DNA of 32,736 nt, from the NCBI GenBank assembly GCA_902566805.1, contig CACFKJ010000009.1:1-32736 (forward strand), read 5' to 3'. Numbering within the stretch: position 1 is the first letter of the stretch; each line of letters begins with the position of its first letter. Of this stretch, positions 1 to 9,067 are shown piece by piece. The translations under genes were made by a program, and so were the position numbers. This DNA is from an uncultured Pelagibacteraceae bacterium (GTDB taxonomy: Bacteria > Pseudomonadota > Alphaproteobacteria > Pelagibacterales > Pelagibacteraceae). The notes under the pieces were generated by a model. It was not told the DNA's origin. It was given only the letters and a program-made list of their open reading frames with translations, and searched no databases.

Positions 1-1
1 A

Positions 2-811
2 AAAAAATATGGCAAAAGACCTCCGCCAGGTATTATAGTTACCAAAGTTGCTGAAAAAGAATTTTTTGAGAAGATTGAAAGTTTTGGAACAGCAGTTTCT
101 AAAAAAACTGAATCATTTAGAATCAAAAAGAATAATTTAGTTTCTGATTTAAATTTAAAAGAATATGTTAAAAAAGGTGATGTAATTGTTAAGCTAAAAG
201 ATAAAAATATTATTGCTCCATTCAGTGGTATTCTCGGTTATAGAGGATTGACTGAAGATATCCTGGGATCTGAAAATTCAATAATTATTACATTAGACGA
301 TAGTTCAATAATATACTCAGACATAAAAATCCCTGAAACATTTGCATCGGTAATAAAAAAAGGTCTTTCTATCAACGCTAAATTTGCGGGATATAAGGAT
401 AGATCTTATCAAGGAACTGTGGATGCGGTCTCAAGTAGAATAAATGCCGATACTAGAAGTTTGCTAACAAGAATTAAAATTAATAACGAAAATTTTGAAT
501 TAATTCCTGGTTCTCTTTTAGAAGTTATTGTTAATTTTGATAAAAGAAAATCCTTAAGTATTCCTGATACGAGCGTAATGTTAGAGGGGAATAAATCATA
601 TGTATATAAAGTGACAAAAGAAAATATAGCTAATAAATTAGAAATTACTATTGGATCAAGAAATGAGGGATATGTTGAAGTTTTATCAGGGCTTAAAATC
701 GGAGACACAATAGTAGCCGAGGGATTAAAAAAAGTTAGACCTAGAGGAAAAATTAAACCTATTGAAAAGGGCTCACAAAATAATGGATCTGGGTGGAAAA
801 AAAAGAGCTAA
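2..811 (+). CDS. RND efflux pump periplasmic adaptor (membrane fusion protein), 5' end missing
   Basis: The frame is open from base 2 to the stop at 809-811, so the start and N-terminal anchor lie outside the window. This is the HlyD/AcrA-type adaptor that links an inner-membrane RND permease to an outer-membrane channel. Visible in order: the end of the lipoyl/barrel-sandwich region, with the family-like stretch APFSGILGYRG just before base 248; a beta-barrel domain; and a C-terminal membrane-proximal domain with the typical phrase VEVLSGLKIGDTIVAEGL. The TTG at 248 is internal and should not be taken as the start, because homologous sequence continues upstream without a stop. The permease starts 15 bp downstream, so the two form one operon. 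The substrate cannot be told. The family call is firm; the full length is unknown. Confidence 0.9.
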   Translation, partial: KKYGKRPPPGIIVTKVAEKEFFEKIESFGTAVSKKTESFRIKKNNLVSDLNLKEYVKKGDVIVKLKDKNIIAPFSGILGYRGLTEDILGSENSIIITLDDSSIIYSDIKIPETFASVIKKGLSINAKFAGYKDRSYQGTVDAVSSRINADTRSLLTRIKINNENFELIPGSLLEVIVNFDKRKSLSIPDTSVMLEGNKSYVYKVTKENIANKLEITIGSRNEGYVEVLSGLKIGDTIVAEGLKKVRPRGKIKPIEKGSQNNGSGWKKKS

Positions 812-826
812 TAAAATTATATAATA

Positions 827-3800
827 ATGTACTTAACTGATATTAGCATAAAAAGACCGGTTGTTGCCTGGGTATTATCATTAATTCTTGTAATATTTGG
901 AATATTTGTTTTTTCAAAATTACCTGTTAGAGAGTTGCCATCTGGACTTCAGCCTCCTGTAGTTCAAGTAAAAGTAGATTATAAATCTGCTTCAGCACCT
1001 ATAGTCGATGAAGAAGTTACGCAAGTAATTGAGGAAGTGATAGGTGGTGCAGAAGGTATAAAAAATATTGATGCTAAATCTGAAAATGGAAAAAGTACAA
1101 TTAATATTGAGTTCGATACCGAGATAGATTTAGATGATGCCGCAAATGATATAAGAGAAAGAGTTGCAAGAATTGTTGATAATTTACCTTCAGAGTCAAA
1201 ACCTCCACAAATACTTAAACAAGCAGCTGGTTTTACAACAACAATGTGGCTTGCGTTATCATCTTCAACATGGAGTGATTTAGAGCTTGGGGATTATGCT
1301 GATAGATATTTGGTAGATCAGTTTTCTAGTGTAAAAAATGTAGGTAGATTGAGAGTAGGTGGACTTAGAGAATTAAGTGTTAGAGTTTGGATTGATCCAA
1401 TTAAATTGGCAGCCAACGATCTGACCGTCCAAGAAGTTGAACAAGCTTTTAGAAATGAAAATGTTAGTTTGCCAGCAGGAACCTTGGAGTCAAATAATAT
1501 AGATTTAACAATAAATTTAAATAAATCTTATAATGATCTTGAAAAACTAAAACAGCTACCAGTAAAAAAAAATAAAAATAATTTAGTGAAATTATCAGAT
1601 ATTGCTAATGTTGAATTTGGTCCAGTTTCAGAAAAGGCTTTATTTAGAACGCAAAGTAAAGATGCATTAAATCTTAAAACTGTTGGAATAGGAATTTATG
1701 CTAGAAGTGGAGCGTCAACAGTTGAGTTATCGAAAGATATTAAAAAGAAAATTAAAGAGGTAAGAAAAAATCTTCCTGAAGGCCTAAATCTTGAAATTGC
1801 GTTTAACAGAGCGACATACATAGGATCAGCAATTAATGAAGTGTACAAAACTCTTGTAATTGCTTTTATTTTGGTAGTTATAATTATTTATTTGTTTCTT
1901 GGAAATCTTAAAGCTGTGATAGTTCCAGCTGTTGCATTGCCGGTAAGCCTAATTGCAACATTTTTGGGTATATATATATTTGACTTATCAATTAATATTT
2001 TTGTTTTACTGAGTTTTATTTTGGCAATTGGAATAATTACAGATGACTCAGTTATAATGACCGATGCTATTTATAGGCGAATAGAAAATGGTGAAAGTCC
2101 TTTACTAGCAGCTTATAAGGGATCAAAACAGATAACATTTGCTATTATAGCCACAACCTTAATTTTAGTTGCAGTTTTTTTACCACTTATTTTTATTCAA
2201 GGTATTGCTGGAACTTTGTTTAGAGAAACTGCAATAGCTCTTTCATTTGCAATTGTTGTTTCATCATTTGTTGCTTTAACACTTTCACCAATGCTTGGTA
2301 GTAAGTTTTTAAATAAAAAGCAGAAAACTAATTTTTTAGTTATCAAGTTTAATAAATTTTTTAAAGGTTTTTTAAATTTTTATAATGATACACTTCAATA
2401 TTGGCTGAATAAAAAAAAAACTATAGTTAGTTTTGTAATTTTTATGATTATTGGATCGGCATTGTTGTATAATTTTACAAAAAAAGAACTTCTTCCAATG
2501 GAAGATAGGGGTGCATACTTAGTTATTGGATTTACAGATGAAGGCAGCTCATTCCAATATACTCAGGATAGGGCAGAAGATGTTGAAAAAAGACTTATTC
2601 CACTTTTAGAAGATGCAGAAAGCCCATATAAAAAATTTTTAATGATTGTTCCTGGGTTTGGTTCAGAGAACAGCTTTTTAATAATCTCTTTGTTGGACCA
2701 CTGGAAAAATAGAAATGAAAATTCACAAGCAATTATGAGAAAAGCTATTGGAAAAATAGTTACTGTCCCTCAAACTTTAGCGTTCCCAATATCTCCACAA
2801 GCAATTCGGGTTTCAAATTACAACAAGCCAGTGCAGATGGTTATATATGGAAATACTTATGAGGAATTAGAAATACTTCAATCTAGAATAATTGGAATGA
2901 TGTATCAAAATAAAAATTTATCTAGAATAGAATCAGACTACACAAGAAATAAACCTGAGGTAAAGTTAATTATAAATAAAAATAAGGCAAAAGATTTAGG
3001 TGTTTCTACAAGATCTATTGGTCAAGCCTTGGAAACTTTATATGGAGGTAAAACAGTTACAAAATTTAATAAGCTTGGAAAAGAATACCCAATCATTCTT
3101 CAACAATACCTCAAAGATAGAAGAGACAAAGAGAGTCTTAGTAAAATTTATGTAAGATCAGAAACTACAAACAATTTAATTTCTCTAGCAAATTTAGTTG
3201 ATTTCAAAGAAGAAGGATCCGCAAATAAATTATCGAGATATAATAGACAAAGAGCCGTAACTATTTCAGCTAATATAAGTGAAAACTATACATTATCTGA
3301 AGCAATTAAATATTTAGAGGAAACAATGGCTAAAGCTGCTCCCGATAAACAAATAACTTGGAAGGGTAAATCTGAAGAGCTTAAAGAAACTAGCAATGAA
3401 CTATATATAATATTTGCGCTTGCACTTTTAACTGCATACTTGGTTATGGCAGCTACATTCAATTCTTTCGTACATCCATTTATAATTATTTTAACTGTCC
3501 CACTTGCTGTATTTGGTGGTTTAGTTTTTATATTATTTTTGAATAGCTCTATAAATATATTTTCACAAATTGCTTTGGTTATACTTATTGGTATATCTAC
3601 CAAAAATAGTATTTTAATAGTGGATTACGCAAATCAACTTAGAGCTTCAGGAAAAAATATAGAAAATGCTGTTAGAGAAGCTTGTGAGCTTAGATTTAGA
3701 CCCATTATAATGACTTCTATAAGTACGATGATTGCAATGATGCCACTTGTGATTGGAAATATTGGACCTGGGGCTGGCGAAGGATCAAGGCTTGCAGTTG

Positions 3801-3937
3801 GGTCAACCATTCTTGGCGGAATGATAATCTCTACTTTTTTTACACTTTACGTAACACCTACAATGTATTTAATTCTTGCAAAAAATACTAAAAGAATAGA
3901 CTCCATTGATATTGAGCTTAAAAAACAGCTTCGCTAA
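827..3937 (+). CDS. RND family efflux permease (AcrB/MexB-like)
   Basis: At 1036 aa this is full length for a hydrophobe/amphiphile-efflux RND permease, a proton-driven trimeric pump of the inner membrane. The N-terminus MYLTDISIKRPVVAWVLSL is the classic first transmembrane helix. Two large periplasmic loops follow TM1 and TM7, and hydrophobic helix clusters lie near residues 340-490 and 860-1020. TM4 carries the paired aspartates used for proton relay (IGIITDDSVIMTD, D406 and D407). The adaptor is encoded 15 bp upstream, but no outer-membrane TolC-type gene is visible. The stop overlaps the stop of the opposite-strand lipoprotein gene by 4 bp. The substrate is unknown; many marine homologues are annotated only as multidrug or cation efflux. 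The family assignment is very secure. Confidence 0.95.
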   Translation: MYLTDISIKRPVVAWVLSLILVIFGIFVFSKLPVRELPSGLQPPVVQVKVDYKSASAPIVDEEVTQVIEEVIGGAEGIKNIDAKSENGKSTINIEFDTEIDLDDAANDIRERVARIVDNLPSESKPPQILKQAAGFTTTMWLALSSSTWSDLELGDYADRYLVDQFSSVKNVGRLRVGGLRELSVRVWIDPIKLAANDLTVQEVEQAFRNENVSLPAGTLESNNIDLTINLNKSYNDLEKLKQLPVKKNKNNLVKLSDIANVEFGPVSEKALFRTQSKDALNLKTVGIGIYARSGASTVELSKDIKKKIKEVRKNLPEGLNLEIAFNRATYIGSAINEVYKTLVIAFILVVIIIYLFLGNLKAVIVPAVALPVSLIATFLGIYIFDLSINIFVLLSFILAIGIITDDSVIMTDAIYRRIENGESPLLAAYKGSKQITFAIIATTLILVAVFLPLIFIQGIAGTLFRETAIALSFAIVVSSFVALTLSPMLGSKFLNKKQKTNFLVIKFNKFFKGFLNFYNDTLQYWLNKKKTIVSFVIFMIIGSALLYNFTKKELLPMEDRGAYLVIGFTDEGSSFQYTQDRAEDVEKRLIPLLEDAESPYKKFLMIVPGFGSENSFLIISLLDHWKNRNENSQAIMRKAIGKIVTVPQTLAFPISPQAIRVSNYNKPVQMVIYGNTYEELEILQSRIIGMMYQNKNLSRIESDYTRNKPEVKLIINKNKAKDLGVSTRSIGQALETLYGGKTVTKFNKLGKEYPIILQQYLKDRRDKESLSKIYVRSETTNNLISLANLVDFKEEGSANKLSRYNRQRAVTISANISENYTLSEAIKYLEETMAKAAPDKQITWKGKSEELKETSNELYIIFALALLTAYLVMAATFNSFVHPFIIILTVPLAVFGGLVFILFLNSSINIFSQIALVILIGISTKNSILIVDYANQLRASGKNIENAVREACELRFRPIIMTSISTMIAMMPLVIGNIGPGAGEGSRLAVGSTILGGMIISTFFTLYVTPTMYLILAKNTKRIDSIDIELKKQLR

Positions 3938-4533
3938 TAAATAATATACTTTTTTCTATTTAAAGATTTTCTACATTCATTAAGTTGTTTCTTGTATTTT
4001 TCTGATTGTTTTTGAACCTTTTTTGCTAATAAAATTACTTTTTGATTACTTTTGTAATTTTTATAATTACCCCATCCTTCATGATAAGCAAGATATTGTC
4101 TAAATGTATCTTTTTTTGATATCTTTAAAATTTTCTCAGTTTTGTTTGTATACCATCCAATAAAATCAACACTATCTTTAAATCTAGTTCTTGTAGCAAA
4201 TTTATTTCCAGTTTCATTTTTGTACTGTTTCCAAGTTCCTTTTATTGCTTGAGAGTAGCCAAAAGAACTTGAAGGTCTTTTGTAAGGAATTATTTTAAAA
4301 ATTTTTTTCCTTTTTGGTTTTGCAAGCCAATCAAAATCTGACTCCATTTTAATAAATGCTAGTTGAAGATAAATTGGAGTTCCCCATTTTTGTTCTGTCT
4401 TTCTAGCATGTTTATACCAAAGATATCTTTCAGAAAATATCGAACACCCATCAGCAGTATTTTTTGGTATAGACGAACAGGCAGATATTAGTAATATGGT
4501 GATGCTACTTAAAATCAGATTTAGCTTTTTCAT
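3934..4533 (-). CDS. SLT-like (lysozyme-fold) lipoprotein, putative lytic transglycosylase
   Basis: I place the start at the ATG at 4531-4533, because the following 18 residues form a lipoprotein signal peptide (MKKLNLILSSITILLISAC) ending in an ISAC lipobox with Cys19 as the acylation site. An upstream in-frame ATG at 4566 would bury this signal. The mature part resembles soluble lytic transglycosylase domains: a candidate catalytic Glu in IKMESDFDW, a GYSQ segment (SSSFGYSQAIKGTW) and a late AYHEGWGNY, comparable to the AYNAG motif. It probably sits in the periplasm, membrane-anchored, and cleaves or binds peptidoglycan. Its start overlaps the end of the zeta-subunit gene by 29 bp, so the two are likely co-transcribed. 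A function beyond a lysozyme-like fold is inference. Confidence 0.75.
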   Translation of the reverse strand: MKKLNLILSSITILLISACSSIPKNTADGCSIFSERYLWYKHARKTEQKWGTPIYLQLAFIKMESDFDWLAKPKRKKIFKIIPYKRPSSSFGYSQAIKGTWKQYKNETGNKFATRTRFKDSVDFIGWYTNKTEKILKISKKDTFRQYLAYHEGWGNYKNYKSNQKVILLAKKVQKQSEKYKKQLNECRKSLNRKKYIIY

Positions 4534-4813
4534 TAAGCTCATCCATTTTTTTTCTGATTTCATCATCTGAAATATTGTGAATTTCTAAGTCTTTTTTTAC
4601 TTTTCTAAACACATCTTGATCACCAGCTTCAGCAAAATCTGCTTTTATGACTGTTTGTATATACTCTTTTTCTTGATCAGAATTATATCCCAAAATTTGA
4701 GATACCCATTGACCAATATATTTATTTCTTTTAGCACTTACTTTAAATTGTAATTCTTCATCATGTGCAAATTTTTTTTCAAAACTTTTTTTTCTTTCAT
4801 CAAAAGTACTCAT
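4505..4813 (-). CDS. F1-ATPase inhibitor subunit zeta (DUF1476)
   Basis: This 102-aa protein matches the alphaproteobacterial DUF1476 family across its length: MSTFDERKKSFEKKFAHDEE at the N-terminus, then a charged alpha-helical body (SAKRNKYIGQWVSQILGY) and a C-terminal helical region. In Paracoccus denitrificans this protein, called zeta, binds F1-ATP synthase and blocks ATP hydrolysis through its N-terminal segment. Here it is cytoplasmic with no signal peptide or membrane segment. The ATP synthase operon itself is not in the window. It has one of the few clear Shine-Dalgarno sequences seen here. The downstream SLT-like lipoprotein gene overlaps its 3' end. Family identity is confident; inhibitory activity in this organism is inferred from the family. 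Confidence 0.88.
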   Translation of the reverse strand: MSTFDERKKSFEKKFAHDEELQFKVSAKRNKYIGQWVSQILGYNSDQEKEYIQTVIKADFAEAGDQDVFRKVKKDLEIHNISDDEIRKKMDELNEKAKSDFK

Positions 4814-4818
4814 TTAAT

Positions 4819-4823
4819 CTCCT
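4819..4823 (-). promoter_or_regulatory. Ribosome binding site of the zeta-subunit gene
   Basis: Read on the minus strand this is AGGAG, five bases before the ATG at 4811-4813. It fixes the start. Most genes in this window lack so clear a site. Confidence 0.7.
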
Positions 4824-4939
4824 ATACTTAATAACTTTAACATTAATGCTTAGAACATTACAATAATAAATTTATTAAAAAATAACTTTTAATCTAAATA
4901 CTCTTGTAGGAATAAAATTATGTATGTATTATCAATGAT

Positions 4940-5659
4940 GTGAGTTATTTAATACTAGTAAGACATGGTCAAAGTGAATGGAATTTAGAAAATAGATTCA
5001 CTGGATGGGTAGATGTAGATTTGGCACCTCGCGGAAAGCTTGAAGCATGTAAATCAGGTGAGCTAATAAAAGAAAAAAAATTAAAAATTGACTATTTTTT
5101 TACCTCTTATCAAAAAAGAGCAATAAATACACTTAATTTAATTCTGAATACTATGAGAATAAAAGATATAAACATTATTAAGGCGTGGCAGCTTAATGAA
5201 AGACATTATGGTGCACTAACGGGTCTAAATAAAGATGAAATGAAAAAAAAACTTGGTGAAAAAAAGGTACATGAATTTAGGAGATCTTGGAACATTGCAC
5301 CTGATCCATTAAATAAAAATAATCCTTATCATCCTTTAAATATTGAAACATATAAAAATATACCAAATCAAAATATTCCTGACACTGAGTCTCTTAAAGA
5401 TACATACGAAAGAGTTTTTCCATATTTTAAAAAAGAAATATTAAGCAAGTTAATAAAGAGAAACAATATACTTGTGTCAGCACATGGAAATTCAATTAGA
5501 GCAATCTGTAAATATTTATTTAATTTAAAAGATGATGAAATATCAAAATTAGAGATTCCAACTGGAAATCCATTATTTATAGAATTTGATGATAATACTA
5601 TAATAAAAAATTGTAACTATTTAGATAAAGAAAGAGCAAATAATTTAATTGTTTTTTGA
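4940..5659 (+). CDS. gpmA: 2,3-bisphosphoglycerate-dependent phosphoglycerate mutase
   Basis: This 239-aa cytoplasmic enzyme interconverts 3- and 2-phosphoglycerate in glycolysis and gluconeogenesis. The N-terminal LVRHGQSEWN contains the phospho-accepting His9, followed by NRFTGWVDVDL. NERHYGALTGLNK is the dPGM substrate-loop signature, and SAHGNSIRA carries the second catalytic histidine. The length is normal for the dPGM family. The start is GTG at 4940-4942; no in-frame ATG precedes it and homologues begin right at this point. The 3' end overlaps the opposite-strand murU gene by 15 bp. The 126-bp region upstream, shared with the divergent zeta gene, shows no convincing consensus promoter to me. 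Confidence 0.95.
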   Translation: MSYLILVRHGQSEWNLENRFTGWVDVDLAPRGKLEACKSGELIKEKKLKIDYFFTSYQKRAINTLNLILNTMRIKDINIIKAWQLNERHYGALTGLNKDEMKKKLGEKKVHEFRRSWNIAPDPLNKNNPYHPLNIETYKNIPNQNIPDTESLKDTYERVFPYFKKEILSKLIKRNNILVSAHGNSIRAICKYLFNLKDDEISKLEIPTGNPLFIEFDDNTIIKNCNYLDKERANNLIVF

Positions 5660-6337
5660 CAAATCATTATAAATCTCCAAATCTGTAAGATGAATGAACT
5701 CTTGTTCACTTTCTACACCGTATAATAAATTTTTATCAAGAAGAATCTTCCAAATTTTTGATATTGAAAACGATAAATCTTTTATATCTTTAAATAAATT
5801 TTTATTTATTATTTGACAACCAGTATAGATATATTCATTTATATTTGATTTATTTAACTTATTTTTACTAAGACTAAAGTCTCCCTTAAATCTTTTGTCG
5901 AAACTTCTAATTTTATTTACTACCATTAATAAATTTTTAATATCATTTTCAAAGTAATATTTTTGCATTTTATTTATTACACTTATATAATTCTTATTCC
6001 ATAGCGTATCAGGATTAAAAACTATAAAATCTTTTTCTTTTGATGATTTAATAAGATTTAAAATTCCACCTCCTGTATCTAAGATTTCAGTTCCATCTTG
6101 GATAATTTCTATATTTTTTTTTAGATGGTGATTAGAAATAAAATTAGTAATATGTTCTTGTAAATAAAATGTATTTATTTTAATTTTTTTAATATCTAAA
6201 TTTTCTATCAAACTTAAAGTTTTATCTAATAAGGTAATATTATTTATTTTAATAAGAGGTTTTGGTATTTTTAGAGTTATAGGATTCAACCGTTTACCAT
6301 AACCTGCACATAATATTAAGGCTGTATTAATTTTCAT
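5645..6337 (-). CDS. murU: Nucleotidyltransferase, probable MurNAc-1-phosphate uridylyltransferase
   Basis: This 230-aa sugar-nucleotidyltransferase has the glycosyltransferase-A signature at its N-terminus: LILCAGYGKRLNPIT followed by KIPKPLI. GGGILNLIKS and the metal-binding-like NPDTLWN follow, which suits the Rossmann-like fold. In Pseudomonas and many Alphaproteobacteria MurU converts MurNAc-1-phosphate plus UTP to UDP-MurNAc, bypassing de novo synthesis and giving intrinsic fosfomycin tolerance. The kinase that makes its substrate (AmgK) is encoded immediately upstream with an 11-bp overlap, after tsaE, the usual alphaproteobacterial order. On sequence alone it could be a mannose-1-phosphate guanylyltransferase; the context decides for MurU. 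Confidence 0.78.
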   Translation of the reverse strand: MKINTALILCAGYGKRLNPITLKIPKPLIKINNITLLDKTLSLIENLDIKKIKINTFYLQEHITNFISNHHLKKNIEIIQDGTEILDTGGGILNLIKSSKEKDFIVFNPDTLWNKNYISVINKMQKYYFENDIKNLLMVVNKIRSFDKRFKGDFSLSKNKLNKSNINEYIYTGCQIINKNLFKDIKDLSFSISKIWKILLDKNLLYGVESEQEFIHLTDLEIYNDLSKNN

Positions 6338-7283
6338 ACTTAGCTCTTATCTTGTGAGAAAAATATTTATTTAAAACTAAATTTAAATTATAAAAATTTG
6401 AATTATTCTTTGTCCTATGTTCAATTAATTTCCAAGCATAAGGAATAAATTTTAAATATTTATTTTTTTTATCTCTTATTGATAATCTTGAAAAAATTCC
6501 TATGATTTTTAGATTTCTTAAAACAGACAATATTTCAAAGTCATTTTTAAATTTTTCGATATTAATTTTTTTATTTATTTCTATGAATTTTGAAAATATT
6601 TTTTCTTTGTCTTTTAATGTTGTTTTGATTCTTACATCATCAATTAGCGATGCAAGATCATAAGCAATATTCCCATATACTGCATCCTGGCTATCTATTA
6701 AAAAAATATTATTTTTATAAATCATCATGTTAGAAACATGAAAATCTCTATGAACGAAAACTTTTGTTTTAATTTTTAAATTATTAATTAATTTTTTAAT
6801 AATTTTTTTAATTTTACTATTTATAGTTTTATTTTTTTTTTTTACAACTGTTGGAATATACCAATCAATAAATAGCTTACTCTCCTCGTAAAGCATTTTT
6901 TTTGTATACTTGGGAATTAAATAATTTTTTTTTTTAAATGTTAATATTGTTTTATTTTTAATTTTTTGTAGTTTTGATAAAATTGAAATTATTTTAAAAT
7001 ATAATATAATTTTTTCTTTACTTTTAGTTAAAATATCAAAAACAGATTTATCTCCCAGATCTTCGATTTCAATATAGTTTTTTTTATAATTTTGATATTT
7101 AAGCTTTGGTGCTTTAATTTTATTTTTAATTAAAACTTTGTTTATAGCATCATATATAAGTAAGTTATTTTTTTTTTCTTTTTCTGAAAATACTAATATA
7201 GCTCTTTTTTTATTTTTAATTCTATAAAATTTTCTGAATGATGCGTCGCCTGAAAGTTGTAATAAATTTTTATCTAAATGCAT
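6327..7283 (-). CDS. amgK: Aminoglycoside-phosphotransferase-fold sugar kinase, probable MurNAc/GlcNAc anomeric kinase AmgK
   Basis: This 318-aa protein has the APH-type kinase fold. QLSGDASFRKFYRI matches the N-terminal nucleotide-binding segment of AmgK. VHRDFHVSNMM (His178, Asp180) is the catalytic loop, and LIDSQDAVYGN (Asp197, Asp200) is the metal-binding segment, followed by YDLASLIDD. AmgK phosphorylates the anomeric carbon of MurNAc or GlcNAc released in cell-wall turnover. The gene lies between tsaE (14-bp overlap) and murU (11-bp overlap), so the three are translationally coupled. It is very rich in lysine and isoleucine, with many A and T homopolymers, and looks among the most diverged in the block. 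A generic phosphotransferase is the alternative; the neighbours favour AmgK. Confidence 0.75.
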   Translation of the reverse strand: MHLDKNLLQLSGDASFRKFYRIKNKKRAILVFSEKEKKNNLLIYDAINKVLIKNKIKAPKLKYQNYKKNYIEIEDLGDKSVFDILTKSKEKIILYFKIISILSKLQKIKNKTILTFKKKNYLIPKYTKKMLYEESKLFIDWYIPTVVKKKNKTINSKIKKIIKKLINNLKIKTKVFVHRDFHVSNMMIYKNNIFLIDSQDAVYGNIAYDLASLIDDVRIKTTLKDKEKIFSKFIEINKKINIEKFKNDFEILSVLRNLKIIGIFSRLSIRDKKNKYLKFIPYAWKLIEHRTKNNSNFYNLNLVLNKYFSHKIRAKYEN

Positions 7284-7749
7284 TAATTAAATTTTTTTTA
7301 TAACTTGAATTAATTATTAAGTTTCTTTTATTTAAATTTTCTTCATAATTAAAATTTAATTCAATTAATTTTTTTGGTTTATTTTTAATAACCTCGGGCC
7401 ACTCAATAAATAATATACTATCACTGTCATTTTCAAATATACCGATATTTTTAAGTTCAGAATCATCTTTAATTCTATATAAATCGTAGTGCATTATTTT
7501 ATAATCTTTAATCTTATATTCATTTACTATATTAAATGTCGGGCTTGGGATTTCTGTTGGTTCTAGTTTAAACTTTTCTTGCAAATGATTTATTACAAAT
7601 CTTACAAATGTTGTTTTTCCAACACCAAGTTCTCCAATCAAATAAACAACGTCTCCTTTAGTAAGAAAGTTTGAAATATTTTTAGATATTATTTCAGTAT
7701 TTTTTTCTAATGATATGTCGATTTTCTTTATCTTAGTACCGATATGCAT
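7270..7749 (-). CDS. tsaE: tRNA threonylcarbamoyladenosine biosynthesis ATPase TsaE
   Basis: This P-loop protein works with TsaB and TsaD to place the t6A modification at position 37 of ANN-decoding tRNAs. The Walker A motif GELGVGKTT is followed by [10 protein letters not shown] and then MHYDLYRI, all family hallmarks. A late FIEWPE motif is also typical. I choose the ATG at 7747-7749 (159 aa). The frame is open to an ATG at 7765-7767, but the extra six residues are encoded inside the ahcY C-terminus and add nothing family-like. With the chosen start it still overlaps ahcY by 17 bp and amgK by 14 bp, so it is part of one transcript. The partner genes tsaB and tsaD are not in the window. Confidence 0.9.
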   Translation of the reverse strand: MHIGTKIKKIDISLEKNTEIISKNISNFLTKGDVVYLIGELGVGKTTFVRFVINHLQEKFKLEPTEIPSPTFNIVNEYKIKDYKIMHYDLYRIKDDSELKNIGIFENDSDSILFIEWPEVIKNKPKKLIELNFNYEENLNKRNLIINSSYKKNLINAFR

Positions 7750-9019
7750 CGGGCTTGTAGGGTCCATCTTGTTTTACACTGATGTAATCTGCTTGATCTT
7801 TTGACAATTTAGTCAGTTTAGCTCCAACTTTATCTAGATGAAGTCTTGCTACTTTTTCATCAAGATGTTTTGGCAATACATAAACTTTATTTTCGTAATT
7901 ATCTGAATTATTCCACAACTCAATTTGTGCTGTAACTTGATTTGTAAACGAAGCGCTCATAACAAAGCTTGGGTGTCCAGTCGCACATCCTAAATTCACT
8001 AGTCTACCTTCGGCTAAAAGAATTAGTCTTTTATTATCTGGAAAAGTAATCTCATGTACTTGGGGTTTTATTTCATCCCATTTATAGTTTTTTAAAGCTT
8101 CTACCTGAATTTCATTATCAAAGTGTCCGATATTGCAAAGTATTGCTCTGTCCTTCATGTCTCGCATATGGTCAGCTGTAACTATATCCTTATTTCCCGT
8201 TGCAGTAACAACAATGTCTGCATGCTTTATCATTTCGTCCATTAGAACAACCTCATAACCTTCCATGGCTGCCTGTAGAGCACAAATCGGATCAGTTTCT
8301 GTAATCATAACTCTTGCACCACTTTGTCTTAAAGACGCAGCACTGCCCTTGCCTACATCACCAAAACCAGCAACTATTGCTACTTTACCTGACATCATAA
8401 CATCGGTAGCTCTTTTAATTCCATCTACTAAACTTTCTCTACACCCATAAAGGTTATCAAATTTTGATTTTGTAACCGAATCATTCACATTTATTGCCGG
8501 AACTAATAATGTACCATCTTTTTCCATTTTTTTTAGTGCTAGCACTCCTGTGGTAGTTTCTTCTGATAGACCTTTTATAGATTTCATCAATTCTTTATAA
8601 TCCTTATGCATTAGTGCAGTTAAATCTCCACCATCATCTAATATCATGTTTGGCTTCCAATCTTTTTTTCCCTCTATTGTTTGTCTAACACACCACCAAT
8701 ATTCTTCTTCGGTTTCGCCTTTCCATGCAAAAACTGGTATTCCAGCTTTTGCTATAGCTGCTGCTGCATGATCCTGTGTAGAAAAAATATTACAAGAAGA
8801 CCATCTAACTTCTGCACCTAGTTCAACTAAAGTTTCGATTAAAACTGCTGTTTGAATAGTCATGTGCAAACATCCTAAAATTTTGGCTCCTTTAAGTGGG
8901 TGCTTATTTTTATATTCTTCTCTTATTGCCATTAATCCTGGCATTTCAGTTTCAGCTAAAGAAATTTCTTTCCTACCGAAATCAGCTTGATTAATATCTT
9001 TTACTTTGAAGTCTTCCAT
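7733..9019 (-). CDS. ahcY: S-adenosylhomocysteine hydrolase
   Basis: This 428-aa cytoplasmic enzyme splits S-adenosylhomocysteine into adenosine and homocysteine, removing the inhibitory product of methyltransferases. The protein runs from [17 protein letters not shown] to the invariant C-terminus [10 protein letters not shown], which supplies residues to the NAD site of the neighbouring subunit. Also visible are [16 protein letters not shown], the NAD-binding GFGDVGKG, and [10 protein letters not shown]. The start ATG at 9017-9019 agrees with homologues. A 5-bp hairpin carrying the probable ribosome-binding site lies just upstream. It follows chvG by 48 bp and overlaps tsaE. With metX and metW further on, the window carries two points of the methionine/SAM cycle. 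Confidence 0.97.
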   Translation of the reverse strand: MEDFKVKDINQADFGRKEISLAETEMPGLMAIREEYKNKHPLKGAKILGCLHMTIQTAVLIETLVELGAEVRWSSCNIFSTQDHAAAAIAKAGIPVFAWKGETEEEYWWCVRQTIEGKKDWKPNMILDDGGDLTALMHKDYKELMKSIKGLSEETTTGVLALKKMEKDGTLLVPAINVNDSVTKSKFDNLYGCRESLVDGIKRATDVMMSGKVAIVAGFGDVGKGSAASLRQSGARVMITETDPICALQAAMEGYEVVLMDEMIKHADIVVTATGNKDIVTADHMRDMKDRAILCNIGHFDNEIQVEALKNYKWDEIKPQVHEITFPDNKRLILLAEGRLVNLGCATGHPSFVMSASFTNQVTAQIELWNNSDNYENKVYVLPKHLDEKVARLHLDKVGAKLTKLSKDQADYISVKQDGPYKPDAYRY

Positions 9020-9022
9020 GAA

Positions 9023-9036
9023 GCTAGCCTTCTAGC
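9023..9036 (-). promoter_or_regulatory. Hairpin carrying the ahcY ribosome binding site in its loop
   Basis: On the minus strand the leader reads GCTAG-AAGG-CTAGC, then TT and the ATG. The five-base arms are perfectly complementary (9032-9036 with 9023-9027) and the loop is AAGG (9028-9031). The Shine-Dalgarno-like AGAAGG ends eight bases before the start, so it is partly in the loop and partly in the stem. This is seen directly; a regulatory role is inference. Confidence 0.45.
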
Positions 9037-9067
9037 AATTTTATAGGATATAATCAATGTTTCTTTT

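Noticed and set aside
248..811. TTG at 248 as the true start of a short 187-aa protein
   Set aside because: Adaptor-like sequence continues in frame back to base 2 with no stop, so the gene is simply cut by the window edge.
3286..3603. Open frame of 105 codons on the minus strand inside the RND permease
   Set aside because: It is antisense to a strongly conserved region, has no recognisable domain, and looks like a shadow of the real gene.
4920..4943. Seven-codon ORF (ATG to TGA) overlapping the gpmA start as a possible leader peptide
   Set aside because: It has no ribosome site or distinctive codons, and AT-rich DNA gives many such short frames.
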